A DNA stretch of 60,490 nt from Urinicoccus timonensis (lineage in GTDB: Bacteria; Bacillota; Clostridia; Tissierellales; Peptoniphilaceae). Position numbers and translations under genes: made by a program. Below, piece by piece: positions 8,714 through 16,422 of this stretch (positions are counted from its first letter, which is position 1; every line of letters starts with the position of its first letter). Below the pieces are notes generated by a model. The model did no database searches and was not told the DNA's origin. It worked only from the letters and a program-made list of their open reading frames with translations. The stretch is taken from positions 110,512 to 171,001 of the forward strand of contig NZ_OCTU01000004.1 in the NCBI RefSeq assembly GCF_900232945.1, read 5' to 3'.

Positions 8714-9085
8714 TTACAATTTGTTTCCACTTTCATCAAAAAGCTTCTTTAAAGCTTTCTCAGTAGAAATCACAATTACAATAAAACTCATCATTTGAAT
8801 CATGGTAATACCAAGTCCTATCCAGCCTATCCTATCAATTGGTTTACTACTCACTGTAGGCATAATGGCAATGGCTAATATCAAGGAAGGGAAAAACATA
8901 TACAAGGAAATTTTTGAGGAATATTTTTGAGCGAAATCCCATGTATCTTGATTTTTCATAGACCGTTTTGATCTATATCCACTTACATTATTAATTGTTT
9001 TAAGTTTTGGGCATAGATACCACATTAATAATAGTGCTGCAGGTATCAACAAGGTAGCTATAAACATAAACATCCAAAATCCCAT
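8714..9085 (-). CDS. SdpI-family membrane protein
   Basis: This 123-aa protein has three membrane helices (residues 3-22, 59-77 and 87-107). It has the SdpI family signature between helices 1 and 2: N-V-SGYRSKRSMKNQDTWDFA. In Bacillus subtilis, SdpI protects against the SdpC toxin and sequesters its regulator; short homologues like this one are widespread. The ATG has GGAGGAG nine bases upstream. It follows a frameshifted small membrane protein gene and lies near a lipoprotein and a FtsX-type transporter, which suggests an antimicrobial-peptide tolerance group. Confidence 0.82.
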   Translation of the reverse strand: MGFWMFMFIATLLIPAALLLMWYLCPKLKTINNVSGYRSKRSMKNQDTWDFAQKYSSKISLYMFFPSLILAIAIMPTVSSKPIDRIGWIGLGITMIQMMSFIVIVISTEKALKKLFDESGNKL

Positions 9086-9117
9086 ATTTTACAATTCTCC
9101 TCCAACTTCAAATTTTG

Positions 9118-9320
9118 TTATTTGATAATAGTAATACAGATTCCAAATAAAGTTAGGTTAATTCCAATGATAAATTCTACCAATCCCACTTTCTTGGCAT
9201 ATTGTTTTGTTTTCCTTCCTGCTTTATAACTTCTTCAAAACCGTTGATTAGGTTGTACTTCTTTTGAAAATAAATCTTATATCCAAATGTAGTAAATGCA
9301 ACACTGAGCGTCACTAGCAT
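9118..9320 (-). pseudogene. Frameshifted small membrane protein (DUF3784-like)
   Basis: From the ATG at 9320 the frame reads a hydrophobic segment, then IYFQKKYNLINGFEE. It then fails because one base is missing near TTATAAAGC. In the next frame it continues as YKAGRKTKQYAKKVGLVEF and a second hydrophobic segment ending at 9118. The two halves join into one two-helix protein with the layout of DUF3784. It ends 33 bp before the SdpI-like gene, so the two were probably cotranscribed. The family name is tentative; the frameshift is directly visible and could be decay or a sequencing error. Confidence 0.55.
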
Positions 9321-9500
9321 AATTTTTAAAAGAGCCCTTAAGTATACCTCCTCCCTAAGTCATTTTTTGTTGCACTTGACAATTCAAGATAGAGAAAAAG
9401 CTTTTTACCTACTCTGCTGTGTTCGTACAAGTCTTATAGGTTTTATCTAATAGAAACTTATAACTTGCCAAGCTTGATAAACTTAGATGGTTGAACATCA

Positions 9501-9944
9501 TTATTTAATCAAATGACTACTGATTCTATCAAATGTTTCTTCTCTTAATTTCCAAATACCTGCATAGGGCTGCTCAACATAACTACTATTTTTGTCTTTA
9601 TATAAATATACAAGGCTTGGACTTTCTTCTGCATTTTTATGATGAAATTTAAGGATAATATAATCATTTATATTTGTGGGTTGATCATTAACACTTTCTC
9701 TACCAGTATCATTAGTACTTTCCTTAATCTCTTCAATTATGCTAGATATTTCATCTTGATTCTCAATTTTCAAACTTTCTTCTGAAGTGGTTTTCATAAT
9801 TTCAATTTCTTTTATTTCTTCGGCTTTTGGTAGGTTTATTTTTTTATTACTAGCATTTTTATTACTAGCATTTTTATTACTAGCACATGCAGTTAATGAC
9901 AAAATAGTGATTAAAACGAATGCTATTCCAATATATTTTTTCAT
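9501..9944 (-). CDS. Putative lipoprotein (DUF5301-like)
   Basis: I choose the ATG at 9944 because GGAG sits nine bases upstream; starts at 9953 and 9959 overlap that site. The 147-aa protein has a lipoprotein signal peptide with lipobox LTAC. It then has a low-complexity linker of three NKNAS units encoded by a 15-bp tandem repeat. A charged mature domain has helical and beta character and ends in WKLREETFDRISSHL. The C-terminal domain resembles DUF5301 proteins, whose function is unknown. The repeat could change in copy number by slippage without breaking the frame. Confidence 0.7.
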   Translation of the reverse strand: MKKYIGIAFVLITILSLTACASNKNASNKNASNKKINLPKAEEIKEIEIMKTTSEESLKIENQDEISSIIEEIKESTNDTGRESVNDQPTNINDYIILKFHHKNAEESPSLVYLYKDKNSSYVEQPYAGIWKLREETFDRISSHLIK

Positions 9945-10014
9945 GGTTTTCATCTCCATTTTCGATTTCTTGTAATGCTATCTCAGCACAATTATTTTCT
10001 TTTTTAAGTCTGAT

Positions 10015-10115
10015 TTACCCAATTTCTTTTGAAAGAATAGCTATTGCTTCCACGTGGCTTGGGTGTTAGTGTGGATAAGGTTTAATATTTCTCAAAAACC
10101 TCATATGTGGGAATA
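10015..10115 (-). pseudogene. Decayed 3' fragment resembling an RlmD/RumA 23S rRNA methyltransferase
   Basis: On the minus strand the frame reads ...IKPYPH, a stop, then HPSHVEAIAILSKEIG. The C-terminus of RumA-type uracil methyltransferases has the form DMFPHT-HVE-V-LLS. The HVE codons CAC GTG GAA lie at 10049-10057. A diverged second copy at 57160-57305 aligns over about 70 bases, including GTGGATAA-GTTTAAT and TATGTGGGAAT on the plus strand. The identification rests on a short motif, so it is tentative. Confidence 0.4.
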
Positions 10116-10226
10116 TGTTAATCAATAAGCATCTTATAATTATTATATCATTTTAGAACTAAAAAAACAGCCATACATAATGCTCATTGAAAGAAAAACT
10201 GGTTTAGAATTCTTTAAATTACATGG

Positions 10227-10260
10227 TAAAGGCTATGAGTTTAATGCTCACAGCCTTTTA
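10227..10260 (-). terminator. Terminator after the FtsX-type permease gene
   Basis: Arms TAAAGGCTATGAG and CTCACAGCCTTTTA flank an 8-base loop, two bases after the permease stop codon. The minus-strand tail is only weakly T-rich, so efficiency is uncertain. Confidence 0.55.
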
Positions 10261-10261
10261 C

Positions 10262-12760
10262 TTATATACTCTTGAAAGTATTATCTGAGTTTTCGTTTAT
10301 TGTTTTAAGACCACTTTTTATTGATACTAAAACTCCTGCAATCATAAATACAAATACTACTATTAGAGGGATATAATTTATATTTGCTATAAGACCTTTT
10401 ATCGCAAATTCTAGTTCATAGTTGCTCCTGTAGGCTCTAAGTGCAATTCCAATAATAAACATAAAGATATATGCCAAGAAAATATTTTTAAATAATATTT
10501 TCCCCTCTCCGAAGATCATCTTTTCCATTTGTTTTTCTGTCATACCTGCTGTTGATAGAAGTTTAAAGTCATTGGATCTTGACCTAAGGTTGCCTTTAAA
10601 ACTATTATAGGCATTGGAAAGAGCGATTGTTATTAGAATGATTTGAATAGCTAGGTTTAAAAGTCTTTCATTCCTTGTTTGCTCTTTGCTTGCTGCTTCT
10701 CTTAAAATTTCTGTAGCTGTTCCATGGTCAGACTTTGGTACATAATTTGAAATTACTTTTTCGGCATCTTCAAATACTTTTTCCTTGTTTTTTTCAGCCT
10801 TTATTTTTACAAAATAATAGTAAACAGGATCTGATTTATCTATTCCATACTCATCAATAAATTTCTTCATATTACTTGTGCTTGTGTAGATGGGTATTTC
10901 ATTATTATCATAAGCTTCTAAGTCATAAGGCATTTCATCAATACTTGCGTCAATTTTTATATTTATTGGTTTGCCCTGTGCATTATATTTTAAAGTAATA
11001 TCTCCAAATCCCTTATCAGAAATTTTTATATACTCACTAAAAGCATACGGAGTTTTATTATCTTTTCTTATCTTATTAAGCAATAAATAAGATGCATGAG
11101 AGATGTTATTTTCTTTTAAAAGCTCTTCAAAATCTTCATCTGTTAAAGCATATATACTAGCATATAGTCTATCATTTTCTATTTTGCCACTAGCTAAAGA
11201 ATCTTTTAAATCTTTAGAAATTAAATCTTTATTATCGTCAAGGTAAAACTTAGTGTCATTTCTTTGATATAGGTGAAGCTCTTTTATTCCGTCAACTTTT
11301 TCTAAATCAGCTAATAAGTTTTTATCTAAATTCTTATCAGTGTAAATACTTGAATTAAAATTGTAAGGACTTTTATAAGAGTTATATTTTTCGTTCAAAG
11401 TTCTATAGGACTGGCTAACTAAAACTGTAGTCAGTACAAATGCAGAAAGAGCCATTGAAATTACAATAATTCGATAGGTTGAGCGATAAGACCTGTAATA
11501 ATCTTTTGCCAAAGTCTTTTCTATAGGTCCATTTATTTTTGATTTTCCTAATTTTATATTTTTTTCTGTAATCCCATTTAAACCTTCTATTATCTTTAAT
11601 TTTGCACTTTTCCTAGCAGGGATTGTCGCAGATAAATATACTGTCAAAAGCGATAATAAAATAATTATTAAAATAGAAGTAGGATCTAAATAAACTAGGT
11701 GAAAATCTGGTGCCTTAAAACTTTCTCCAATTATCTCAGACATATTCTTATAGGATACTGAGTTATTAAGCCACATTAAATACATTAATAAGTTTGCGAA
11801 AACCCAGGATAGAAGTGTACCTAAGGCTACTGGCAATGCAGATAGCTTAAAGGCTTTCTTTTTTATCATTTTTTTAACTTGTTTTGCAGTCATACCTGTG
11901 CTTTTTAATAGGGCAATTTCTTTTAAATCCCTATTGTTCCATACGTTAAATGCACCATAGATAATAAAAGCAAATAGAAGAACTAGAAAAAAATACGCAC
12001 TATACTCTTCTACAGCAGATTTTATCACTGACTTAGGCGGAAATATTCCTTGAGGATAAATCAACTTATACTCTAAAATATCTGTATTATAAGATAGTCT
12101 TCCTATGTCTATTGAAGACTTCTCGTCTATATTCATAGTAGATAAAATTTCCCTAGTCTTTGTATAAGTATCTCTTGGATGCTTATACCATATTAAGGCT
12201 TCTAAACCTCCATTATTTTTTAATAAGTCCATCTTTTTATCACTATCAGCCATAGTAAGTAACATAGACTTTTCAAAAGAATATCCATAATCATCATAGG
12301 CTCCAACTATGGTATAAGTTTTATCACTTGCAGTAATTTTAGAGCCTATATCATAAGTTTTATTCTTTGTTAAAAATCTTTCTGGTACTATTAGTTCATT
12401 TGAATTATTAGGTTCTCTTCCTTTTTTTATTTCGTAGCCAGTTAATAGGTTGCTATATTTTCCATTTTCATAAATATTTGCATTTAAATCTGTCTCTATG
12501 ATTTTATTAAAGGAAATTTTTTCTATATCCGTATCATTTATTAATTTATCATATAGTTTTTCATCAACTTCAGTAATTGCTACATGGTAGTCTCCAATAG
12601 TTTTTCTTACGTAGTTATACTTGTCATTTTTTAAGGATCCTACAATAAATACAACTGTACCTAGCAATATAACTGCTAAAAGTATGGAAATTTTAATAGC
12701 AAAACTGTCTTTCTTATTATTTTTTACAGCTCCATCAGCTAGGTCATTAATAATTTTCAT
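10262..12760 (-). CDS. FtsX-like ABC transporter permease, two-module
   Basis: I prefer the ATG at 12760 because AGGAG is nine bases upstream; the ATG at 12769 touches that site. The protein is about 832 aa. It has an N-terminal helix (about residues 20-45), an extracytoplasmic domain, and a FtsX module with three helices (about 255-390). A second helix plus a large extracytoplasmic domain (about 435-690) and a second FtsX triplet follow. The two cytoplasmic loops share KSTGMTAKQVKKMI and LSTAGMTEKQMEKMI. This architecture is that of MacB/BceB-like exporters that remove or sense antimicrobial peptides. It overlaps the ATPase gene by 14 bp. Confidence 0.85.
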   Translation of the reverse strand: MKIINDLADGAVKNNKKDSFAIKISILLAVILLGTVVFIVGSLKNDKYNYVRKTIGDYHVAITEVDEKLYDKLINDTDIEKISFNKIIETDLNANIYENGKYSNLLTGYEIKKGREPNNSNELIVPERFLTKNKTYDIGSKITASDKTYTIVGAYDDYGYSFEKSMLLTMADSDKKMDLLKNNGGLEALIWYKHPRDTYTKTREILSTMNIDEKSSIDIGRLSYNTDILEYKLIYPQGIFPPKSVIKSAVEEYSAYFFLVLLFAFIIYGAFNVWNNRDLKEIALLKSTGMTAKQVKKMIKKKAFKLSALPVALGTLLSWVFANLLMYLMWLNNSVSYKNMSEIIGESFKAPDFHLVYLDPTSILIIILLSLLTVYLSATIPARKSAKLKIIEGLNGITEKNIKLGKSKINGPIEKTLAKDYYRSYRSTYRIIVISMALSAFVLTTVLVSQSYRTLNEKYNSYKSPYNFNSSIYTDKNLDKNLLADLEKVDGIKELHLYQRNDTKFYLDDNKDLISKDLKDSLASGKIENDRLYASIYALTDEDFEELLKENNISHASYLLLNKIRKDNKTPYAFSEYIKISDKGFGDITLKYNAQGKPINIKIDASIDEMPYDLEAYDNNEIPIYTSTSNMKKFIDEYGIDKSDPVYYYFVKIKAEKNKEKVFEDAEKVISNYVPKSDHGTATEILREAASKEQTRNERLLNLAIQIILITIALSNAYNSFKGNLRSRSNDFKLLSTAGMTEKQMEKMIFGEGKILFKNIFLAYIFMFIIGIALRAYRSNYELEFAIKGLIANINYIPLIVVFVFMIAGVLVSIKSGLKTINENSDNTFKSI

Positions 12761-13436
12761 AAGTTTCATCTCCTAAGAAATTTAACCTACCATCTACCAT
12801 TCTATAGACCTTATCACAAGAATTTGCTACTTTTTCATCATGAGTTATTATCATAATTGTAGAATTTAATCTCTTATTTACAAGTCTGAAAAGTCCTGTG
12901 ATTTCTTCAGAATTTTTTCTATCGAGATTTCCTGTAGGCTCATCTGCTAAGATTATTGCAGGTCTTGTAATCAAACTTCTGGCAATAGCGACTCTTTGTT
13001 GCTCTCCACCGGATAATTGTTTTGGATACCTATCAAGCTTTCCTTCTATTCCTAGTATCGATAAAATTTCCTTTAAATATTCGTCATCTGCCTTTTTATT
13101 GTCTAACAAAAGAGGAAGTAAAATATTTTTTCGAACGTTGATGTTTGGAATCAAATTAAAAAATTGATATACAACGCCTATATTTCTTCTGCGAAAGATT
13201 GTCATCTCATCTTTGTTAAACTTAGTAATATTTTTATCTTGAATAAAAATATCCCCACTTGTTGGTTTATCAACTCCTGCAAGTAAATGAAGTAGTGTAG
13301 ATTTGCCAGATCCACTGTCTCCAATGATGGCAACTAGGTCTCCTTTTTCTAGTTCAAAGTTTACATTTGAAAGGGCATTCACTTCTACTCCGCCCTTATA
13401 TGTTTTTGTTAAATCAACTGTTTTTACTATATTCAT
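12747..13436 (-). CDS. ABC transporter ATPase of the MacB/LolD/BceA type
   Basis: This 229-aa protein has Walker A GDSGSGKST (around residue 40), Q loop YQFFNLIP, signature LSGGEQQR, Walker B IILADEPTGNLD and the His in IITHDE. All catalytic residues are present. The ADEPTGNLD form and the GGVEVNALSNVNF start are those of ATPases paired with FtsX-like permeases. AAGGAGG precedes the ATG. It forms a two-gene operon with the permease. A two-component pair, usual beside peptide-resistance transporters, is absent here; the upstream DNA is an IS200 element. Confidence 0.92.
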   Translation of the reverse strand: MNIVKTVDLTKTYKGGVEVNALSNVNFELEKGDLVAIIGDSGSGKSTLLHLLAGVDKPTSGDIFIQDKNITKFNKDEMTIFRRRNIGVVYQFFNLIPNINVRKNILLPLLLDNKKADDEYLKEILSILGIEGKLDRYPKQLSGGEQQRVAIARSLITRPAIILADEPTGNLDRKNSEEITGLFRLVNKRLNSTIMIITHDEKVANSCDKVYRMVDGRLNFLGDETYENY

Positions 13437-13461
13437 ATTGTATCCTCCTTAACTTGTCTAT

Positions 13462-13494
13462 ATAATATTAGACTTAAGTGACTGGAAAGTGACT
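13462..13494 (-). promoter_or_regulatory. Activator-type promoter with tandem repeats
   Basis: On the minus strand, AGTCACTT occurs twice with an 11-bp period (13476-13483 and 13487-13494). The repeats overlap the -35 position of a -10 box TATTAT (13462-13467), and no good -35 is present. Tandem half-sites one helical turn apart, covering a poor -35, are typical of OmpR-family activators such as those controlling BceAB-type transporters. Confidence 0.55.
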
Positions 13495-13505
13495 AGAATA
13501 AAAAT

Positions 13506-14170
13506 CCACCGGCGTAGCCGGTGGTTTTTCTCTTGCGGCCCAAAGGGCCTTTTTTACTAGCTACGTCTCAAGGGCGCCTGTGGTTTACCACACGCAATTT
13601 TTACTTGCTACCCCTTAAAGGGGTCTAAGTTGTCCATTGTTACTTGTCCACTTAATTCATCTTCTTTAAGTTGACTTTTTATATATTCTTGGATTGCTTT
13701 TGTGTTTTTACCGGCTGTATCTACATAATATCCCCGACACCAAAATTGTCGCCCTCTATATTTATATTTTAAGCTTCCCCATCGTTCGTAAATCATGATG
13801 CTACTTTTTCCTTTTAAAAATCCCTTAAAGCTTGAGACGCTTAATTTGGGTGGTATCTCTAAGAGCATATGCACATGGTCTGGGCAGACTTCGGCTTCTA
13901 TTATATTTACTTCTTTCCAACTACACAATTCTCTTAAGATTGCTCCTATCTCTAATCTTTTACTCCCATAAAATACTTTTCTTCGATATTTTGGAGCAAA
14001 AACTACATTATACTTACAATTCCATTTTGTATGTGATAAACTATGGGTATGATTCAAATTCATAAAAACCTCCTGTTTTTTTGTGTTTTGGTAAACCACA
14101 AACTTATTCTAACATGGGGGTTTTTATTTTTTATCGCTAAAGCTAAACGAAAACCCCCGGTCTAATAGAG
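13506..14170 (-). mobile_element. IS200/IS605-type insertion sequence (TnpA only)
   Basis: The element has a single transposase gene of the HUH type, no tnpB, and hairpins at both ends instead of inverted repeats. The 3' side hairpin is CCACCGGC/GCCGGTGG (13508-13526), followed by a GGCCC/GGGCC hairpin. The 5' side carries GTGGTTTACC pairing and the arm AACCCCCGGTCTA (14152-14164). The complement of that arm lies beyond the IS3 element at 15723-15735. Exact ends cannot be fixed by eye. Confidence 0.75.
13608..14063 (-). CDS. tnpA: IS200/IS605 family transposase TnpA
   Basis: The ATG at 14063 follows CAGGAGG, so I reject the longer frame to 14099. The 151-aa protein is a Y1 HUH transposase. 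It has the metal-binding HVH motif in CPDHVHMLLEIP (about residues 60-71) and the catalytic Tyr in GYYVDTAGKN (about 119-128). The length matches the family (about 150 aa). It moves single-stranded DNA by a peel-and-paste mechanism. It lies directly upstream of the FtsX-type transporter promoter. Confidence 0.93.
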   Translation of the reverse strand: MNLNHTHSLSHTKWNCKYNVVFAPKYRRKVFYGSKRLEIGAILRELCSWKEVNIIEAEVCPDHVHMLLEIPPKLSVSSFKGFLKGKSSIMIYERWGSLKYKYRGRQFWCRGYYVDTAGKNTKAIQEYIKSQLKEDELSGQVTMDNLDPFKG

Positions 14171-14242
14171 TGACCCCATAAAGTTGGACCTAATCGAGTA
14201 AGCATTTCGCTTACTCGATTTTGTTTTTACATAACATTCGTT

Positions 14243-15043
14243 CTATGCGGATTGCATGCGTTCACGGTATTGCTTTGGACTTAGACCTCCTAACTTTTCT
14301 TTGATTCGATCTTCGTTGTAGTAACGGATATATTGCTCAATTGCCTGCACCAGTTCTTCACGACTACGGTAATTGTGGCCATAGTAGATTTCTCTTTTCA
14401 ATAGGCTAAAGAAGTTTTCCATAGGTGCATTGTCATAGCAGTTGCCTTTTCTTGACATACTTTGGAAAATATGATGTTTTTCTAACATGGCTTGGTATGC
14501 GGTCATTTGATAACCCCAACCACGATCGGAGTGAAAGGTCCGTCGATAAGGACAGGCCTTTGTTCGCTCAATGGCTACTTCTAAACCTTGCAGCATGGTG
14601 ACTCCATTGGGCTGATCGGATAGGACGTAACTGATGATTTCCAGGTTGTACATGTCCATGTAGGGGTCGAGATAGAGTTTCTTTGTTTGAAGTTTCCCGG
14701 TCTTATCTTCTTCATAGTATTTAAATTCTGTGGTGTCTGTGGTAATTTTTTGCAAGGGGATGCTGGTATTGAACCGGCGGTTGATTCGGTTTTTCTTGAT
14801 TTTCCCCACGACGCCTTTGTAGGAATTGTACTTCTTGTATTTCTTACCATAGGAGTGGACTTGAAGACCCATGTCTTGGACCAATCGTTGCACTTTCTTT
14901 TTGTTCACCACCTGGCCCCGGTTCTTTAATTCCAGATGAATGCGGCGATAACCATAGTCTTTGTGTTGGCTCCGAATGACAAGGATTTCGTCTTTTAAGG
15001 ATTGATCCTTGTCTTCTTCGGACCATTTTTTCTGCCAATACAT
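14243..15043 (-). CDS. IS3-family transposase OrfB (IS-B)
   Basis: The 266-aa segment contains an HTH_21-like region (HKDYGYRRIHLEL) and the rve integrase core. The DDE residues are in TTDTTEF, HSDRGWGYQ and ENFFSLLKRE; MSRKGNCYDNAPMENF is the usual family signature. The same frame continues upstream of the ATG (LIEILAAIHFPKSTF), so the active product is probably an OrfAB fusion made by -1 frameshifting near the AACAAAAGG stretch at the end of orfA. Confidence 0.93.
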   Translation of the reverse strand: MYWQKKWSEEDKDQSLKDEILVIRSQHKDYGYRRIHLELKNRGQVVNKKKVQRLVQDMGLQVHSYGKKYKKYNSYKGVVGKIKKNRINRRFNTSIPLQKITTDTTEFKYYEEDKTGKLQTKKLYLDPYMDMYNLEIISYVLSDQPNGVTMLQGLEVAIERTKACPYRRTFHSDRGWGYQMTAYQAMLEKHHIFQSMSRKGNCYDNAPMENFFSLLKREIYYGHNYRSREELVQAIEQYIRYYNEDRIKEKLGGLSPKQYRERMQSA

Positions 15044-15084
15044 AAAGGTGGACTTTGGGAAATGGATGGCGGCAAGAATCTCTA

Positions 15085-15669
15085 TTAGTTGGAATTGTTC
15101 TCGGAGTTTGGAGACAATCTTCGCCTTTTGTTCATTGCTTCTTCTTTCTCCAAACTCCTGAGCTGTTCCCAGAACATCTTTTGAATGGTAAGTTTCCGAT
15201 TTTCTGCCTCTAATTCTTTGATACGATTTTCCAATGCTTCGCGTGTGGAGGCGTCGATGGATTCGCTTTTCTTTACAGTTTTTGGTGGTTGGTTGTGGTC
15301 ATTTTTCTTTGTCACAGGTCTCCCTCGCTTATGCGGGAGCAGCCCCTCGATGCCCTTCTCTCGGTACTGTCTTCGCCAATTGACAATCATGGACGGATTC
15401 GTCAAACCGAGTTCGAGGGCAAGTTGTCGGTAGCTGCATTCGCTCGTTTCATAGCGTGTAATAGCTTCTAACTTAAACTCTACACTATACGCACGATTAT
15501 TTCTAGAGCGCATTAAGCCTTCATCGCCATAATTTTTGTAATTGCTAATCCATAGCCTGAGAACGGACTTCTCGATTTGGTATTTCATTACTAAGGCTTG
15601 ATAACTTGTTTTACCACACAAGTACTCCTCGACGATTTTCTTCTTCAGTTCGTAACTGTATTTTGCCAT
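15085..15669 (-). CDS. IS3-family OrfA (IS-B)
   Basis: This 194-aa DNA-binding protein has two helix-turn-helix units (KTSYQALVMKYQIEKSVLRL and CSYRQLALELGLTNPSMIVN), a basic linker and a C-terminal leucine-rich coiled coil (NRIKELEAENRKLTIQKMF). This is the IS150-group arrangement. It binds the element's ends and supplies the N-terminal part of the OrfAB transposase. Confidence 0.92.
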   Translation of the reverse strand: MAKYSYELKKKIVEEYLCGKTSYQALVMKYQIEKSVLRLWISNYKNYGDEGLMRSRNNRAYSVEFKLEAITRYETSECSYRQLALELGLTNPSMIVNWRRQYREKGIEGLLPHKRGRPVTKKNDHNQPPKTVKKSESIDASTREALENRIKELEAENRKLTIQKMFWEQLRSLEKEEAMNKRRRLSPNSENNSN

Positions 15670-15717
15670 TAAAAGACCCCCAAAGGTTGGATTTCTTGGT
15701 CCAACTTTTGGGGGTCA

Positions 15718-16083
15718 GTGCATAGACCGGGGGTTCTTTATTTGAAGGAAAGGATCTAATTTTTAGGATAGGCTAAAAAATGCAAAATAAGAGTAAAAGA
15801 TTTTAAAATTTACTTAGGAAGAGGACTATTTTTTATAGAATCCAGTTAAGAAAGGTTGAAGGCCTTAAAAGCAAACCTCAGTAAAAAAAGTTGAAAAATC
15901 TTGTTTTTTAAAAAATCAAATAGGCCCAAATGAGTTAATTTAATAAATACCATGTTCAAAAAAATAAAAAATATTTTAGATAAATTAATAAAAAACAGAT
16001 AAAAACCAGTATTCATCTTAGTTTAACCCATATATTTAAAACTTGAAAAATGAATCACATTTACTAGATTAAAAATAAAATTG
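15718..16083. other. Intergenic region between IS-B and the leader promoter
   Basis: It starts with the second arm of the split IS200-end hairpin (15723-15735). The rest is very AT-rich, with many stops in all frames and no supported gene. It may include upstream promoter DNA for the exporter operon. Confidence 0.5.
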
Positions 16084-16092
16084 TGTTAAAAT
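16084..16092 (+). promoter_or_regulatory. Probable extended -10 promoter of the MMPL operon
   Basis: TGTTAAAAT gives a TGN motif directly before the -10 box TAAAAT (16087-16092), with AT-rich DNA upstream and no clear -35. It would start a transcript with a leader of about 320 nt before the ATG at 16423. Confidence 0.45.
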
Positions 16093-16099
16093 ATAGGGT

Positions 16100-16422
16100 A
16101 TGTTAATTTTTCTTTAGAAGTAGAAGAAAACTTTCCTAAGGAGAAGGTAGTCAAATAAGTAGGTTTAGGCAGCTTGCAGATGGAGGAGGCGACTTTCAAA
16201 AAATCTGCTGGACCTAAACCAAGAAGATCTTTTAAGCTTAATTTTAGGCTAATCCTTGCAAAGGAAAAGCTTGATTTAAAAGAAAGAATATGGTTTGAAG
16301 TGGATCTTTAGATCCTAGAAGTTTTGAAAAATCTAGACTTGATGACTTTAGCCTTATTTGAAAATTCTCCCAAGAAAAGACTCTTTTATTTTTAAAATAA
16401 AATAATAAGGTAAGGTGAATAC
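16100..16422 (+). ncRNA. Long structured 5' leader, candidate cis-regulatory RNA
   Basis: Several hairpins can be drawn by eye. An outer stem GGTTTAGG/CCTAAACC (16162-16169 with 16213-16220) encloses GCAGAT/ATCTGC (16176-16181 with 16203-16208) and a purine-rich loop. A second element pairs CTTTTAAGCTT with AAGCTTGATTTAAAAG (about 16229-16282). A third is GGATC/GATCC (16302-16315). It matches no riboswitch class I can name. A 43-codon ORF (16180-16311) lies within it but has no ribosome binding site. It precedes the exporter operon, so ligand- or translation-dependent control is possible. Confidence 0.4.

Larger units (their letters stand above)
14171..15717 (-). mobile_element. IS3-family (IS150 group) element IS-B
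   Basis: The terminal inverted repeats are TGACCCCATAAAGTTGGACC at 14171 and its near-complement ending at 15717 (outer end TGACCCCCAAAAGTTGGACC). The element is 1547 bp, with orfA and orfB on the minus strand in different phases. No clear target duplication is seen (flanks gag and gtg). It is inserted between the two arms AACCCCCGGTCTA and TAGACCGGGGGTT of a hairpin at the edge of the IS200 element. Confidence 0.93.

Noticed and set aside
16180..16311. 43-codon ORF in the MMPL leader
   Set aside because: No ribosome binding site, and the bases take part in the predicted stems. Kept only as an alternative explanation in the leader entry.
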